Shown here piece by piece: positions 15,327-23,210 of a stretch of 64,000 nucleotides of DNA (position 1 is its first letter; every line of letters starts with the position of its first letter). Position numbers and translations under genes: made by a program. A model generated the notes under the pieces. It saw only the letters and a list, made by a program, of their open reading frames with translations. It was not told the DNA's origin and made no database searches. The DNA comes from DASUPK01 sp963795665. Its GTDB lineage: Bacteria; Actinomycetota; Thermoleophilia; Solirubrobacterales; 70-9. Location of the stretch: positions 62,001 through 126,000 of the forward strand of contig CAWCIP010000013.1 in assembly GCA_963795665.1 (NCBI GenBank), in the 5' to 3' direction.

Positions 15327-16497
15327 TGACGGCTCCCTCCGGTGCGTAGGTTTTCCGGGTCTCCTCGACTGCTCGCCGGTAGATCTCCTCGATCGGGGCG
15401 CCCTCCTCGAAGCGCGCGTACGCCCGCTGGGCGCCGTTGTCCTCGGGTATCTCCGCCTCGAGCGCGAGGGCCTGCCGGGCGGGCTCCGTCCACGACAGCA
15501 GATCCTCGAGCACCGCTCGCGTTGGCTTTACCCGCCCCTCGCGGAAGTCGATCATCTCGCCATCCATGCCATGGCGGATCGCGCGCCAGAGGTTCTCCTC
15601 GATCTCGCGCTGTCTCAGCGGCTCCGAGGCATGCCCCTCGTCGATGTCGATCGCCGACTGGGCGACGCAGGCGGCCATCAGGGCCACCAGGTTCAGCGAC
15701 TCGTCGCCGCGGGTCTGCGCGTCGCAGATCCTCACCTCGACCGTGCCGAACGAATGGTGGGGGCGCACGCTCCACCAGAGCTGGGTCGCCTCGACGATCG
15801 AGTCGGTCCGCTGCAGGAGGCTTACGAAGTCCGAGTAGGTGCGCCAGTCGCCGAAGGGCTCGTGGACGCCGCAGCGCGGGAAGGTGCGGGTGAAGATCTC
15901 GGTGCGAACCGAGTGCAGGCCGGTGTCGCGATGATCGAGGAACGGAGAGTTCGCGGATAGGGCGAGCAGCGGCGGCAGCACCTCACGCATCCGGTCGGAA
16001 ACGGCGACCGCTCGGTCCGGGCCCTGGATCCCGACGTGGACGTGGAGGCTCCAGGTGTTGTTCCGCTGCGCGACCCAGCGCAGGTCCCCCTCGAGACGGC
16101 GATAGTGCTCGGTCTGGATGATGTGCTGGTCCAGGTAGTTGGCCCACGGGTGGGTCCCCATCGCCGCCAGGGCCACTCCCATCTCATCCGCGATCCCGAA
16201 CAGCCGCTCGCGGCGGGCACGCTGCCGTTCGGCGGCATCGGCGAACGTCTCGCCACGGCCGGAGCGGATCTCGATCTCCGTGTCGATCAGCTCTCCCTTG
16301 ACCGCCGGTGCGAGCAGCTCGTCCCGCAGGCAGGCCGACTGCATCTCCTCGAAGCGGTGCTCGAGGTCGAGGACCGCCGGATCGAGGATCGCGAACTCCT
16401 CCTCGATCCCGATGGTGAAGTCGGCGGAGGACTCGAATCTCTCTCTGACCTCGTCGAGGTTCAGTCCGTCGTGCTGTGGATCCGGATCGGTTGTCAC
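15316..16497 (-). CDS. carboxylate-amine ligase, YbdK/GCS2 family
   Basis: A 393-residue member of the glutamate-cysteine ligase type 2 family. Visible features are GIEEEFAILDP (30-40), which supplies metal-binding Glu, HVHVGIQGPDRAV near 152, and FGTVEVRICDAQT near 252. YbdK of E. coli has weak glutamate-cysteine ligase activity in vitro; the natural product here is unknown. Actinobacteria of this type generally make mycothiol rather than glutathione, so a different amide product is possible. GTG start. It lies just downstream of rex and may be part of the same transcript. Confidence 0.88.
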   Translation of the reverse strand: MTTDPDPQHDGLNLDEVRERFESSADFTIGIEEEFAILDPAVLDLEHRFEEMQSACLRDELLAPAVKGELIDTEIEIRSGRGETFADAAERQRARRERLFGIADEMGVALAAMGTHPWANYLDQHIIQTEHYRRLEGDLRWVAQRNNTWSLHVHVGIQGPDRAVAVSDRMREVLPPLLALSANSPFLDHRDTGLHSVRTEIFTRTFPRCGVHEPFGDWRTYSDFVSLLQRTDSIVEATQLWWSVRPHHSFGTVEVRICDAQTRGDESLNLVALMAACVAQSAIDIDEGHASEPLRQREIEENLWRAIRHGMDGEMIDFREGRVKPTRAVLEDLLSWTEPARQALALEAEIPEDNGAQRAYARFEEGAPIEEIYRRAVEETRKTYAPEGAVSGR

Positions 16498-16514
16498 CGT
16501 CTCGGGGGTCTGAC

Positions 16515-17186
16515 CTACGTCAGATAGAAGTAGAGGGCGTAGAGCAGGTCCACCGCCGGGCTGGAGGTGTGAACGGTGACGTCCGGCGGAACCTGCAGGA
16601 GGCGCTCGGAGTAGTTGAAGATGATCTTCACCCCGGCTTTGACGAGGCGGTCGGCAACCTCCTGGGCCGCATCGGCCGGCACAGCGAGGACGCCGACGAC
16701 CACCTGCTCCCCCTCGACCACCGAGTCGATGTCGTCGAAGGAGCGCACCTCGAGCCCGCCGACGCGACGACCGATCACGCTCGGGTCGACGTCGAACATC
16801 GCCACGATCCTGAAGCCGTGGTCGGCGAAGATGTCCGAGCTCGCGATCGCCTGTCCCAGGTGGCCGGCGCCGAACAGGGCGATGTTGTGCTGGCCCGCGG
16901 TCCGGAGGATCTTGCGGATCTCCCGGACCAGCGAATCGACGTTGTAGCCGACCCCGCGCTTCCCGAACTTGCCGAAGCCCGAGAGGTCTCGCCGGATCTG
17001 CGTCGAGTTGATGTGGGTGTAGTCCGAGAGCTCCTGTGAGGAGATCGTGTCCTTCCCCATCTTCCGCGCCTGGGTCAGCACCTGGAGATAGCGGGAGAGC
17101 CTCGCGGCGACTCCGAGTGAGAGGCGGTCCCCATCCGTGAGCTCCGAGGCCTGCTCGGCGGTCTCGGCCGCCACGTCCTCGATCAT
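16515..17186 (-). CDS. rex: redox-sensing transcriptional repressor Rex
   Basis: A 223-residue repressor that senses the NADH/NAD+ ratio. The winged helix (about 20-75) includes KDTISSQELSDYTHINSTQIRRD; the Rossmann domain starts at NIALFGAGHLGQA, followed by AMFDVDP, and the C terminus (PAVDLLYALYFYL) forms the swapped dimer helix. The chosen start (ATG 17186) overlaps the upstream stop as ATGA; the frame stays open further upstream, but that part would be coded within the preceding gene. No clear Rex operator was seen in the window. Confidence 0.93.
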   Translation of the reverse strand: MIEDVAAETAEQASELTDGDRLSLGVAARLSRYLQVLTQARKMGKDTISSQELSDYTHINSTQIRRDLSGFGKFGKRGVGYNVDSLVREIRKILRTAGQHNIALFGAGHLGQAIASSDIFADHGFRIVAMFDVDPSVIGRRVGGLEVRSFDDIDSVVEGEQVVVGVLAVPADAAQEVADRLVKAGVKIIFNYSERLLQVPPDVTVHTSSPAVDLLYALYFYLT

Positions 17187-17434
17187 TCGGACAAGGTATC
17201 GAGCCTTGCCCGCACGCCGTCCGCGTCCAGCCACAGCTCGGAGACGATCTCGCCGTTCAGCTCGATCACGGGGATGCGCTCGAGATAGCGGCGCAGCAGC
17301 GCGTCGTCGGATTCGATGTCGACCTCCTCCAACTCGAACGAGGCGCCATCCGCCAGCAGCTTCTCCAGGCCGGCGCGAGCCTCATCGCAGAGGTGGCAGT
17401 CAGGCCGCCCGTACAGAACCAGTCGCGAAGGCAT
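17183..17434 (-). CDS. glutaredoxin-like DUF836 protein
   Basis: An 83-residue thioredoxin-fold protein with the redox motif CHLC in GRPDCHLCDEAR (about 8-19) and the cis-Pro segment RIPVIELNGE (53-62). It is a small thiol-disulfide protein of the glutaredoxin-like family DUF836. ATG start at 17434, 35 bases inside the end of tsaD. Its position directly before rex suggests joint redox control, though no partner is shown by the sequence. Confidence 0.85.
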   Translation of the reverse strand: MPSRLVLYGRPDCHLCDEARAGLEKLLADGASFELEEVDIESDDALLRRYLERIPVIELNGEIVSELWLDADGVRARLDTLSE

Positions 17435-18401
17435 CAAACCCGAGGTAGTCGGGATACGGGATCCGCTCGGCGAACCTGGCGGCCGAGGCGATCATCGCCG
17501 CGTTGTCGGTGCAGAGCGAGATCGGCACCAGCTTCAGACGCAGGCCGAGCTCTTCGCAGAGCGCCAGGGTGCGATCGCGAAGCTCGGCGTTCGCCGCCAC
17601 GCCGCCGCCCAGCGCGATCGCCGGCCAATCGCCCGATCCGGCGGCGCGCTCGAGCTTGGCCATGAGCTGGTCGACGATCGCCCGCTGATATGACGCGGCA
17701 AGATCGGCTCGCCGGCGCTCGGTCTCCTCCGCGCCCAGATCGCGCGCCCGATAGACGAGCGAGGTCTTCAGCCCGCTGAAGCTGAAGTCCAGGCCGCGTT
17801 CGCTCATCGCCACGGGGAACGCGAATGCCTCCGGGTCGCCGGAGCCCGCGGCACTCTGGATCGCGGGCCCCCCCGGATATCCCAGGCCGAGCAGGCGAGC
17901 GCCCTTGTCGAAGGCCTCTCCGGCCGCGTCATCGACCGTCGCGCCAAGGGCCTCGAACGAGCCATGCTCTCGGACTCCCGCGAGCAGCGTATGACCGCCG
18001 CTCGCGATCAGGCAGAGGAAAGGGGGCTCCATCGCATCTGGCTCCAGGAAGTTGGCGGCGACGTGGCCCTGCAGGTGGTCGACCGGGATGAGCGGCCTGC
18101 GATGAGCCGCGGCGAGGGCCTTGGCGGAGCTCAGCCCGACCAGCAGCGCACCGATCAGGCCGGGGCCCTGGGTGACCGCGATGGCCTCGGCGTCGTCGAG
18201 AGTCGCGCCCGCGTCCTCAAGCGCGGCCGCCACCACCGCGTTGACCAGCTCGAGATGGTGCCGTGAGGCGACCTCGGGGACGACCCCTCCGTAGCGCTCG
18301 TGGAACTCCGCCTGAGAGGAGACGACGTTGGAGAGGATCCGGGACCGCTCGACGACGGCGGCGCAGGTGTCGTCGCAGGAGGTCTCGAGGGCGAGAATCA
18401 A
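17400..18401 (-). CDS. tsaD: tRNA N6-adenosine threonylcarbamoyltransferase TsaD
   Basis: A 333-residue ASKHA-fold enzyme that transfers the threonylcarbamoyl group to A37 of ANN-decoding tRNAs. Visible are LALETSCDDT at the start, the metal-binding DHLQGH (HxxxH), GGGVAANAELRD, and the metal Asp in LCTDNAAM. The TTG start at 18401 shares bases with the rimI stop (TTGA) and gives the family's normal length; the frame is open further upstream inside rimI but without family similarity. Forms an operon with rimI and tsaB. Confidence 0.95.
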   Translation of the reverse strand: MILALETSCDDTCAAVVERSRILSNVVSSQAEFHERYGGVVPEVASRHHLELVNAVVAAALEDAGATLDDAEAIAVTQGPGLIGALLVGLSSAKALAAAHRRPLIPVDHLQGHVAANFLEPDAMEPPFLCLIASGGHTLLAGVREHGSFEALGATVDDAAGEAFDKGARLLGLGYPGGPAIQSAAGSGDPEAFAFPVAMSERGLDFSFSGLKTSLVYRARDLGAEETERRRADLAASYQRAIVDQLMAKLERAAGSGDWPAIALGGGVAANAELRDRTLALCEELGLRLKLVPISLCTDNAAMIASAARFAERIPYPDYLGFDAFATGSVRAA

Positions 18402-18904
18402 GCCACGGAGGCGCCCTCGGCAGCCTCCAGCCACATGATCAGTGCGTCCTCGCCGTTGTCGTGGTAGTAGCGGCGACGGCGGCCGGCCGAGCGGAACCCG
18501 AAGCGGCGGTACATCTCGATCGCCGGGGCATTGGAGACGCGGACCTCCAGGGTGAAGCGAGAGCCTTCGCCGGCCTCGTCGAAGAGTCGCTCGATCAGAT
18601 CGGTCGCAACTCCGCGCCGGCGCCGCTCGGGATGGACGGCGACGTTCATCAGGTGCCAGACGTCGTCGTAGCGCGCGCAGACCAGGTAGCCGATCAGGCC
18701 GTCGGCATCCTCGGCGGCGAGGCAGATGCCGGATGGCTTGGACAGCTCCAGCACGAACATCGCGAGCGACCAGGGCGTCGGGAACGACCGGCGCTCGATG
18801 GAGATCACCGAGGGCAGGTCCCCGTATCCCAGCCGACGCAGCCTCAGATCGCCCCGCTCATCCCCCGGGGACTCCGTGATCTCGCTCAAGCCATTTCTTT
18901 GCAT
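18398..18904 (-). CDS. rimI: ribosomal protein S18 alanine N-acetyltransferase RimI-like
   Basis: A 168-residue GNAT acetyltransferase: SIERRSFPTPWS in the first helix, the acetyl-CoA loop in VAVHPERRRRGVATDLIE (R-R-x-G-V-A pattern), and NAPAIEMYRRFGF, the typical RimI C-terminal signature. It sits between tsaB and tsaD, a very common gene order. It starts 47 bases inside tsaB and ends in a TTGA overlap with tsaD. The exact protein substrate is inferred from family and order. Confidence 0.9.
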   Translation of the reverse strand: MQRNGLSEITESPGDERGDLRLRRLGYGDLPSVISIERRSFPTPWSLAMFVLELSKPSGICLAAEDADGLIGYLVCARYDDVWHLMNVAVHPERRRRGVATDLIERLFDEAGEGSRFTLEVRVSNAPAIEMYRRFGFRSAGRRRRYYHDNGEDALIMWLEAAEGASVA

Positions 18905-19571
18905 CGGGCGGTCTCAGGTACAGGGGTTGGATCTGGTCCGGTGACGCCTGAGATGCCGCCTCCCCCACCGCGCAAACGTCGATTGCCGCAAGCCGGTGGA
19001 TTGGGTCCTCGGGCGGGGCAACCGTGGCGCCGGCGGCCTCCAGCTCTGCGGCGAATCGTAGCGCCCCGTCCCCGGCCGCCAGGCAGGGCCGATCGAGGCC
19101 CCGCACCCGATCGGCCAGCTCCGCGGGTGGCGCAACGAACGGCGGCCAGCGCTCGGTTCCCTCGTCATCGACGAGAGCCGCGAACGCCTCGCCGCGGCGG
19201 GCGTCGAACACCGGCAGGGCGAGCGGCTTGCCATCGCCTCCTCCAGCGAATATCCCGCGTCCCAGGGCGGCCAGTGAGCCCACCGGGACGATCGGGATCT
19301 CCCGCGCCTGGGCGAGCCCGCGCGCCGTGGCGATCCCGATCCGCAGGCCCGTGAACGAACCGGGGCCAATCCCCACGGCGATCCGCTCGATCGCCTCCCA
19401 GCCCCCGGCGGCCTCAACGCTGCGCTCGATCTCGGGGAGGAGGACCTGGGCATGGCGCGGACGGCCGTCGGGCCCCGGATCCACGCGCGCCTCGCGGATC
19501 GCCTCCCCGTGCGCGGTCACCCCCACCACGGCGTCGGCGGTCGCCGTATCCATACCCAGGACGACCACCAC
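18858..19571 (-). CDS. tsaB: tRNA threonylcarbamoyladenosine biosynthesis protein TsaB
   Basis: A 237-residue TsaD paralogue lacking its catalytic metal site, serving as scaffold in t6A synthesis with TsaD and TsaE. Visible are VLGMDTATADA at the N terminus and GIGPGSFTGLRIGIATARGLA (about 67-87, the family hallmark). GTG start; the gene is divergent from a Gln/Asn-rich lipoprotein. First gene of tsaB-rimI-tsaD. Confidence 0.93.
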   Translation of the reverse strand: MVVVLGMDTATADAVVGVTAHGEAIREARVDPGPDGRPRHAQVLLPEIERSVEAAGGWEAIERIAVGIGPGSFTGLRIGIATARGLAQAREIPIVPVGSLAALGRGIFAGGGDGKPLALPVFDARRGEAFAALVDDEGTERWPPFVAPPAELADRVRGLDRPCLAAGDGALRFAAELEAAGATVAPPEDPIHRLAAIDVCAVGEAASQASPDQIQPLYLRPPDAKKWLERDHGVPGG

Positions 19572-19628
19572 TAGAGTGCGGGAGGAAGCGGTTCGGCGTC
19601 CATCGACCCCGGGAGAAGGAGAGACCCC

Positions 19629-19979
19629 ATGTCCGAGCAGTCCAGCAGACCGACACCAAACGGGTCGCGCTGGCGCGCGCCCTCGAATCTACGGCGGGCG
19701 GGCGCGGGCGCGGCGGTACTCGCGATCGTCGCCGTAGGCGCGACCGGATGCGGCAGCGACAACAACAATGCCAGCGTCAGCAACGCGATCAACAGCGTCA
19801 GCTCGCAGGCTCAGAGCGTGTTGAGCCAGGCCTCGACCGCAGTGACGAACGCACAGCAGCAGGCACAGAGCGTCCAGAGCCAGGTGCAGAGCGTCCAGAC
19901 CCAGATCCAGCAGAACCAGAACCAGAATCAGAACCAGAATCAGAACCAGAACGGCGGCGGCAGCAACTACGGCTACTAG
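19629..19979 (+). CDS. Gln/Asn-rich lipoprotein
   Basis: A 116-residue protein with a basic N terminus, hydrophobic segment 24-38 and lipobox ATGC (Cys41). The mature part is helical and Gln-rich with Ser/Val heptads (AQSVQSQVQSVQTQ), then six Gln-Asn pairs (19911-19955) and a GGGSNYGY end. It should be a surface coiled coil. Strong Shine-Dalgarno GGAGAAGGAGAG before ATG. Codons 11-19 are coded by a 28-base repeat shared with 28554-28581. Function unknown. Confidence 0.75.
   Translation: MSEQSSRPTPNGSRWRAPSNLRRAGAGAAVLAIVAVGATGCGSDNNNASVSNAINSVSSQAQSVLSQASTAVTNAQQQAQSVQSQVQSVQTQIQQNQNQNQNQNQNQNGGGSNYGY
19658..19685 (+). repeat. 28-base repeat shared with 28554-28581
   Basis: Twenty-seven of 28 bases match 28554-28581 in the same orientation; here it is coding (within the n-region of a lipoprotein), there it is intergenic beside a palindromic repeat. 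Confidence 0.6.
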
Positions 19980-19993
19980 CCGACTCGGTTCGG

Positions 19994-20740
19994 CTAGCCC
20001 GCCTGGAATGAGACCAGCTGGGTGACCTCTTCCTGGCCGGGCTGAGCTCCGGCCACCTGCTGCTCCTTCACCGTGCCGATGCCCTGGACGTAGTACTTGT
20101 GGTCCACGACTCCGGGCTCGAGCGGGGTCTTCTCCTCCGTGAGCATCGCGGTCTGGGAGGTGACGGCGGGCGTGGCGACGCTGGTCGCCAGGCTGAGGAT
20201 CCGGAAGCGATCCTCGGCCTCGCCCTTGAACGACTCCTGCTGACCCGACTGGCCCACCGCAGGATGGGCGGGCATGAAGATGCCGCCCGTCGCCCCGTCA
20301 CGGCCGTTCAGGAACGAGCCCTCGGTGCTGGTCACCTTCCCCTGGGCATTCAGCTCGGCGGTCTTCTCGCCCAGGTACCAGACCGTGCCGCGCTTGTCCT
20401 GCGCGTACCAGTCGGTCGTGCGCTCGGCCAGGCTGCCGTTCAGGAAGAGCCGGTCTGCGACGGGAAGCGCCCGGATCCCGGCGATCACCTTCGTCTTCCG
20501 CGTCACGGTCATCACGTCACGGGCCTGCTTGCCGTCCTTCTGGCCCTCGTAGACGTAGGCCGAACCCCGCGCCAGGGGGAACCAGGGGTTTGTGACGCGA
20601 GTCGAGTTGTGGCCGAAATGAGAGGCCTTCGGCGTGGGCAGGCCTCGTGCGATCGCCGCCGGCGCAGTCGCGGCTGCCATCACGGCGGCAACCGAGAGCG
20701 TTGCCGCCGCCCCGATCGTCCTTGCTGTCATTGAAGTCAT
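19994..20740 (-). CDS. secreted protein of unknown function
   Basis: A 248-residue exported protein: signal peptide 1-31 with Ala-rich core and an AIARG cleavage region, no lipobox, then a mature domain with NPWFPLARGSAYVYEG, WYAQDKRGTVWYLGE and a closing VTQLVSFQAG. It has a predicted all-beta character and no Cys in the mature part. The segment following 'Pro-Trp-Phe-Pro-Leu' is shared by several hypothetical secreted proteins I recall from actinobacteria, but no function is known. A strong AAGGAGG Shine-Dalgarno precedes the ATG. Confidence 0.8.
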   Translation of the reverse strand: MTSMTARTIGAAATLSVAAVMAAATAPAAIARGLPTPKASHFGHNSTRVTNPWFPLARGSAYVYEGQKDGKQARDVMTVTRKTKVIAGIRALPVADRLFLNGSLAERTTDWYAQDKRGTVWYLGEKTAELNAQGKVTSTEGSFLNGRDGATGGIFMPAHPAVGQSGQQESFKGEAEDRFRILSLATSVATPAVTSQTAMLTEEKTPLEPGVVDHKYYVQGIGTVKEQQVAGAQPGQEEVTQLVSFQAG

Positions 20741-20839
20741 CGAATGCCTCCTTGGGAATTGACTGATCGGAGACGACCGTACGTATGGCGGATGAACGCC
20801 CCATGACGGGGAGATGACCGGCCGATGACCGCCCGCGGC

Positions 20840-21238
20840 CTAGAGGTCGATGTCGCGTTCGTCCCCGCCCGCATGGCGAATCTCGACGCGGCGCGTGACC
20901 TTCGCCAGCCAGGGCTCGGCGGCGCCGGGCCACTCGATGAAGGCAACGGACTCCGGGGTGAGGTAGTCGTCGAGCAGCGCCGGGTCCTCCTGGTTCAGGT
21001 CGGCGAGCCGATAGAGATCGAGGTGGGAGACCGGAACTCGCCCGGCGTAGGTGTGCCCGATCGTGAACGTCGGCGAGGTGACCGGCTCGCTGACGCCGAG
21101 GGCGCGGCAGGCGCCGCGAATCAGGGTTGTCTTTCCCGCCCCGAGCTCACCGCTGACCAGGACGACGTCGCCGGGCCCGAGATCGGCGGCGAGGCGCTCT
21201 CCGACCGCCTCGGTCTCGGCGGCGCTGCCGGTCTTCAA
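20840..21238 (-). CDS. tsaE: tRNA threonylcarbamoyladenosine biosynthesis ATPase TsaE
   Basis: A 132-residue P-loop ATPase needed for turnover of the TsaB-TsaD complex. Walker A is GELGAGKTT (about 34-42), followed by SPTFTIGHTY, HLDLYRL and FIEWPGAAE, all family marks. TTG start at 21238 overlaps the glycosylase stop as TTGA. It lies 1.3 kb from tsaB, separated by two secreted-protein genes on opposite strands. Confidence 0.93.
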   Translation of the reverse strand: MKTGSAAETEAVGERLAADLGPGDVVLVSGELGAGKTTLIRGACRALGVSEPVTSPTFTIGHTYAGRVPVSHLDLYRLADLNQEDPALLDDYLTPESVAFIEWPGAAEPWLAKVTRRVEIRHAGGDERDIDL

Positions 21239-21885
21239 CCGCCGAACAGGCCCATCTGATCCGGCTCGGGCTCCTGCTGGACCAACGGCTCGGGCTCTGG
21301 AAGCGGTTGAGCGAGCAGATCCGGGATCTGGCGGAAGTCCTCGCGCAGCTGCTCGGCCACGCGCGGCGTCCGGAGGCCGGCGGCCGGGTGGAAGAGCGGC
21401 AGCAGGAACAGGTGCCGCCCGCCGATCAGGTGCTGCTGCGCAGTACCGCGGACCTTGGTGATCCCGGTCTGATTGGCGGTGAGGAGCTTCGTAGAGAAGT
21501 TGCCGAGGGTGCAGATCACCCGCGGCTGGATCAGGCCCACCTGTTGCTCCAGGTAGGGACGGCAGGAATCGATCTCCTCGGGTTGCGGATCGCGATTGCC
21601 AGGCGGCCGGCACTTCAAGACGTTCGCGATGAAGACGTCCTCGCGCTTCATCCCGATCCCCTCGAGCAGCTCCGTCAGAAAGCCCCCGGCTCGGCCGACG
21701 AAGGGCAGGCCCTGCCGGTCCTCCTCGGCGCCGGGCGCCTCGCCGACGAACATCAGGTCGGAGTCGGCGTTGCCCGCCCCGAAGACGACCCTGTTGCGGG
21801 TTTCGGACAGGGGACAGCGCTCGCAGACGGAGGCCTCGTTGTAGACCTCGACCAGCGCCTGGCGGCGTGACTCGGCGTCGCTCAA
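21235..21885 (-). CDS. uracil-DNA glycosylase, family 4
   Basis: A 216-residue iron-sulfur uracil-DNA glycosylase. The family 4 motifs are GEAPGAEEDRQGLPFVGRAG (about 48-67) and LPLFHPAAGL; cluster ligands are Cys in VCERCPL, VLKCRPP and IDSCRPY. It removes uracil from DNA, important in a GC-rich genome prone to cytosine deamination. TTG start at 21885 overlaps the upstream stop as TTGA. The C-terminal 25 residues are Pro/Glu-rich (PLPEPEPLVQQEPEP), ending MGLFGG. Confidence 0.92.
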   Translation of the reverse strand: MSDAESRRQALVEVYNEASVCERCPLSETRNRVVFGAGNADSDLMFVGEAPGAEEDRQGLPFVGRAGGFLTELLEGIGMKREDVFIANVLKCRPPGNRDPQPEEIDSCRPYLEQQVGLIQPRVICTLGNFSTKLLTANQTGITKVRGTAQQHLIGGRHLFLLPLFHPAAGLRTPRVAEQLREDFRQIPDLLAQPLPEPEPLVQQEPEPDQMGLFGG

Positions 21886-22175
21886 GAGCTCGCTCCGCCG
21901 CGCCGCGCGGCGGCACGCTTCTCGGCCGCGCGCTGCTGCTTGAAGCGCTCCTTGGCGCCTCCGCGGTCGGTCCCGCGCTTGTCCTCCGCACGGCGACGCT
22001 GGTTCGGAGTCATCTGCCGGTGGAGCGGCGCGTATGAGCGGGAGAGCTCGCGCTCGACCTCGGTCGACCCGCACTCCGGACAGGCGACGTCGGCCGCGTC
22101 CAGTCCGACATGGGACCCCACCAGCTCCTCGAACGGATGGCCGCAGGACCGACAGGTGAACTCGTAGATCGGCAC
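21882..22175 (-). CDS. FmdB-type zinc ribbon protein
   Basis: A 97-residue protein with a zinc ribbon at the N terminus: MPIYEFTCRSCG and VACPECG supply two CxxC pairs. The second half is a basic helix (NQRRRAEDKRG to AARRGG) suited to nucleic-acid binding. FmdB-like regulators share the opening. GTG start; it is the first gene of the zinc ribbon-glycosylase-tsaE operon. The role is unknown, but co-translation with a DNA glycosylase suggests a nucleic-acid function. Confidence 0.85.
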   Translation of the reverse strand: MPIYEFTCRSCGHPFEELVGSHVGLDAADVACPECGSTEVERELSRSYAPLHRQMTPNQRRRAEDKRGTDRGGAKERFKQQRAAEKRAAARRGGASS

Positions 22176-22212
22176 CGGGTTGATGGTAGTTCGGGCCGAC
22201 GACCATCCGGTC

Positions 22213-22240
22213 GATCCGGCGGCGGTGTTTGTGGCCGCCG
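22213..22240 (-). repeat. 28-base inverted copy of part of repeat copy A
   Basis: An exact reverse complement of 6234-6261, in the 249-base gap between the zinc ribbon gene and the pantothenate operon. It contains its own near-palindrome (GGCGGC ... GCCGCC). The rest of this gap holds no other feature apart from a possible -10. Confidence 0.65.
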
Positions 22241-22320
22241 TTCGTGTTGGGCCGCAAATTGGGCCGATTCACGCCATTCAGAGTCGGGGTGCAGCTGGCT
22301 GGGTGGCCAGGATCGCTCTC

Positions 22321-22326
22321 TATACT
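22321..22326 (+). promoter_or_regulatory. possible -10 element TATACT for pantothenate operon
   Basis: TATACT matches TATAAT at 5 of 6 positions, 99 bases before the DUF2520 start; no clear -35. It would give a leader of about 90 bases with no recognisable riboswitch. Confidence 0.35.
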
Positions 22327-22424
22327 TCGCCGCGGGCCGTGACTCGAAGCAGCGCGGACCCATTCGACATTCAAGGCACCACACCCCAAACTCGTCCTCT
22401 AAAGACAACCGTCTGGTATCTCCA

Positions 22425-23210
22425 ATGCGGGAACTGGAACGGGATTCCCTCCCCTCCCCCCTGAGCGCCGCGCCGCTGGTCGTCGTTGGCCGTGGCCGCG
22501 CGGGCAGTTCGCTGGCGAGGGCCGCCGAGCTCGCGGGGATCGGGGTGCGCTCCGCCGGCCGTGACGATTCCGTGGAAGGCGCCGGTGCTGTCCTGATCTG
22601 CGTCCCTGACGATGCGATCGCAGAGGTCTGCGCTCGCATCTCGGCGGCCGCCCCTCCACTGGTCGGCCACGTCAGCGGAGCGAGCACACTCGACTCGCTG
22701 GCCTCCGCCCGGGAGCACGGCGCGTCGACCTTCTCCCTGCACCCGCTGCAGACCTTCGCCGACGACGCGACCGCGGTCGAGGGAACGCCCGCAGCAATCG
22801 CCGGGTCTGACGAGACGGCGATCTCCTTCGCCAGGTCGCTGGCCGAATCGCTGGGCATGACGCCATTCGAGATCCCCGAGGAGAGCCGTGCCGCCTACCA
22901 CGCCGCCGCCGCGATGGCGTCGAACCTGCTGGTCGCGCTCGAGGAATCCGCCACCGAGCTCGTCGAGCGGCTCGGGGTCGAGGACGCGCGCGAGCTCCTC
23001 GCCCCTCTGGTCCTGCGCACGGCCGCCAACTGGGCCGAGCGAGGACCGGCGGCGCTCACGGGTCCGATCGCCCGCGGTGATCGCGCCACGGTGGAGAGCC
23101 ATAGGGCCGCGCTCGCCGAGACCGCACCCGAGCTGCTCCCGACCTATGACGCACTCGCCGAGCGTGCGGAAGCGGTTGCCCGTGAATCCGCGAATGAGGC
23201 AACAGCATGA
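22425..23210 (+). CDS. Rossmann-like/DUF2520 oxidoreductase, first gene of pantothenate operon
   Basis: A 261-residue two-domain protein: an NAD(P)-binding Rossmann half (PLVVVGRGRAGSSLARA, about 17-33; ICVPDDAIAEV) and a helical DUF2520 dimerisation half containing SLHPLQTFAD and YHAAAAMASNLLVAL. The overall plan is that of ketopantoate reductase and 6-phosphogluconate dehydrogenase relatives. Its stop overlaps panC (ATGA). The window has panB, panC and panD but no PanE, so this protein is a plausible ketopantoate reductase; that is inference. Homologues next to panC-panD are known in mycobacteria. Confidence 0.85.
   Translation: MRELERDSLPSPLSAAPLVVVGRGRAGSSLARAAELAGIGVRSAGRDDSVEGAGAVLICVPDDAIAEVCARISAAAPPLVGHVSGASTLDSLASAREHGASTFSLHPLQTFADDATAVEGTPAAIAGSDETAISFARSLAESLGMTPFEIPEESRAAYHAAAAMASNLLVALEESATELVERLGVEDARELLAPLVLRTAANWAERGPAALTGPIARGDRATVESHRAALAETAPELLPTYDALAERAEAVARESANEATA

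Noticed and set aside
14849..15893. Plus-strand frames opposite DUF1844 and YbdK
   Set aside because: Arg/Ser/Pro-rich shadows without start signals; the minus-strand genes show clear family motifs.
22241..22424. Riboswitch in the leader of the pantothenate operon
   Set aside because: The leader is long enough (about 90 bases) but shows no conserved aptamer core that I can recognise, and no terminator-like stem before the start.
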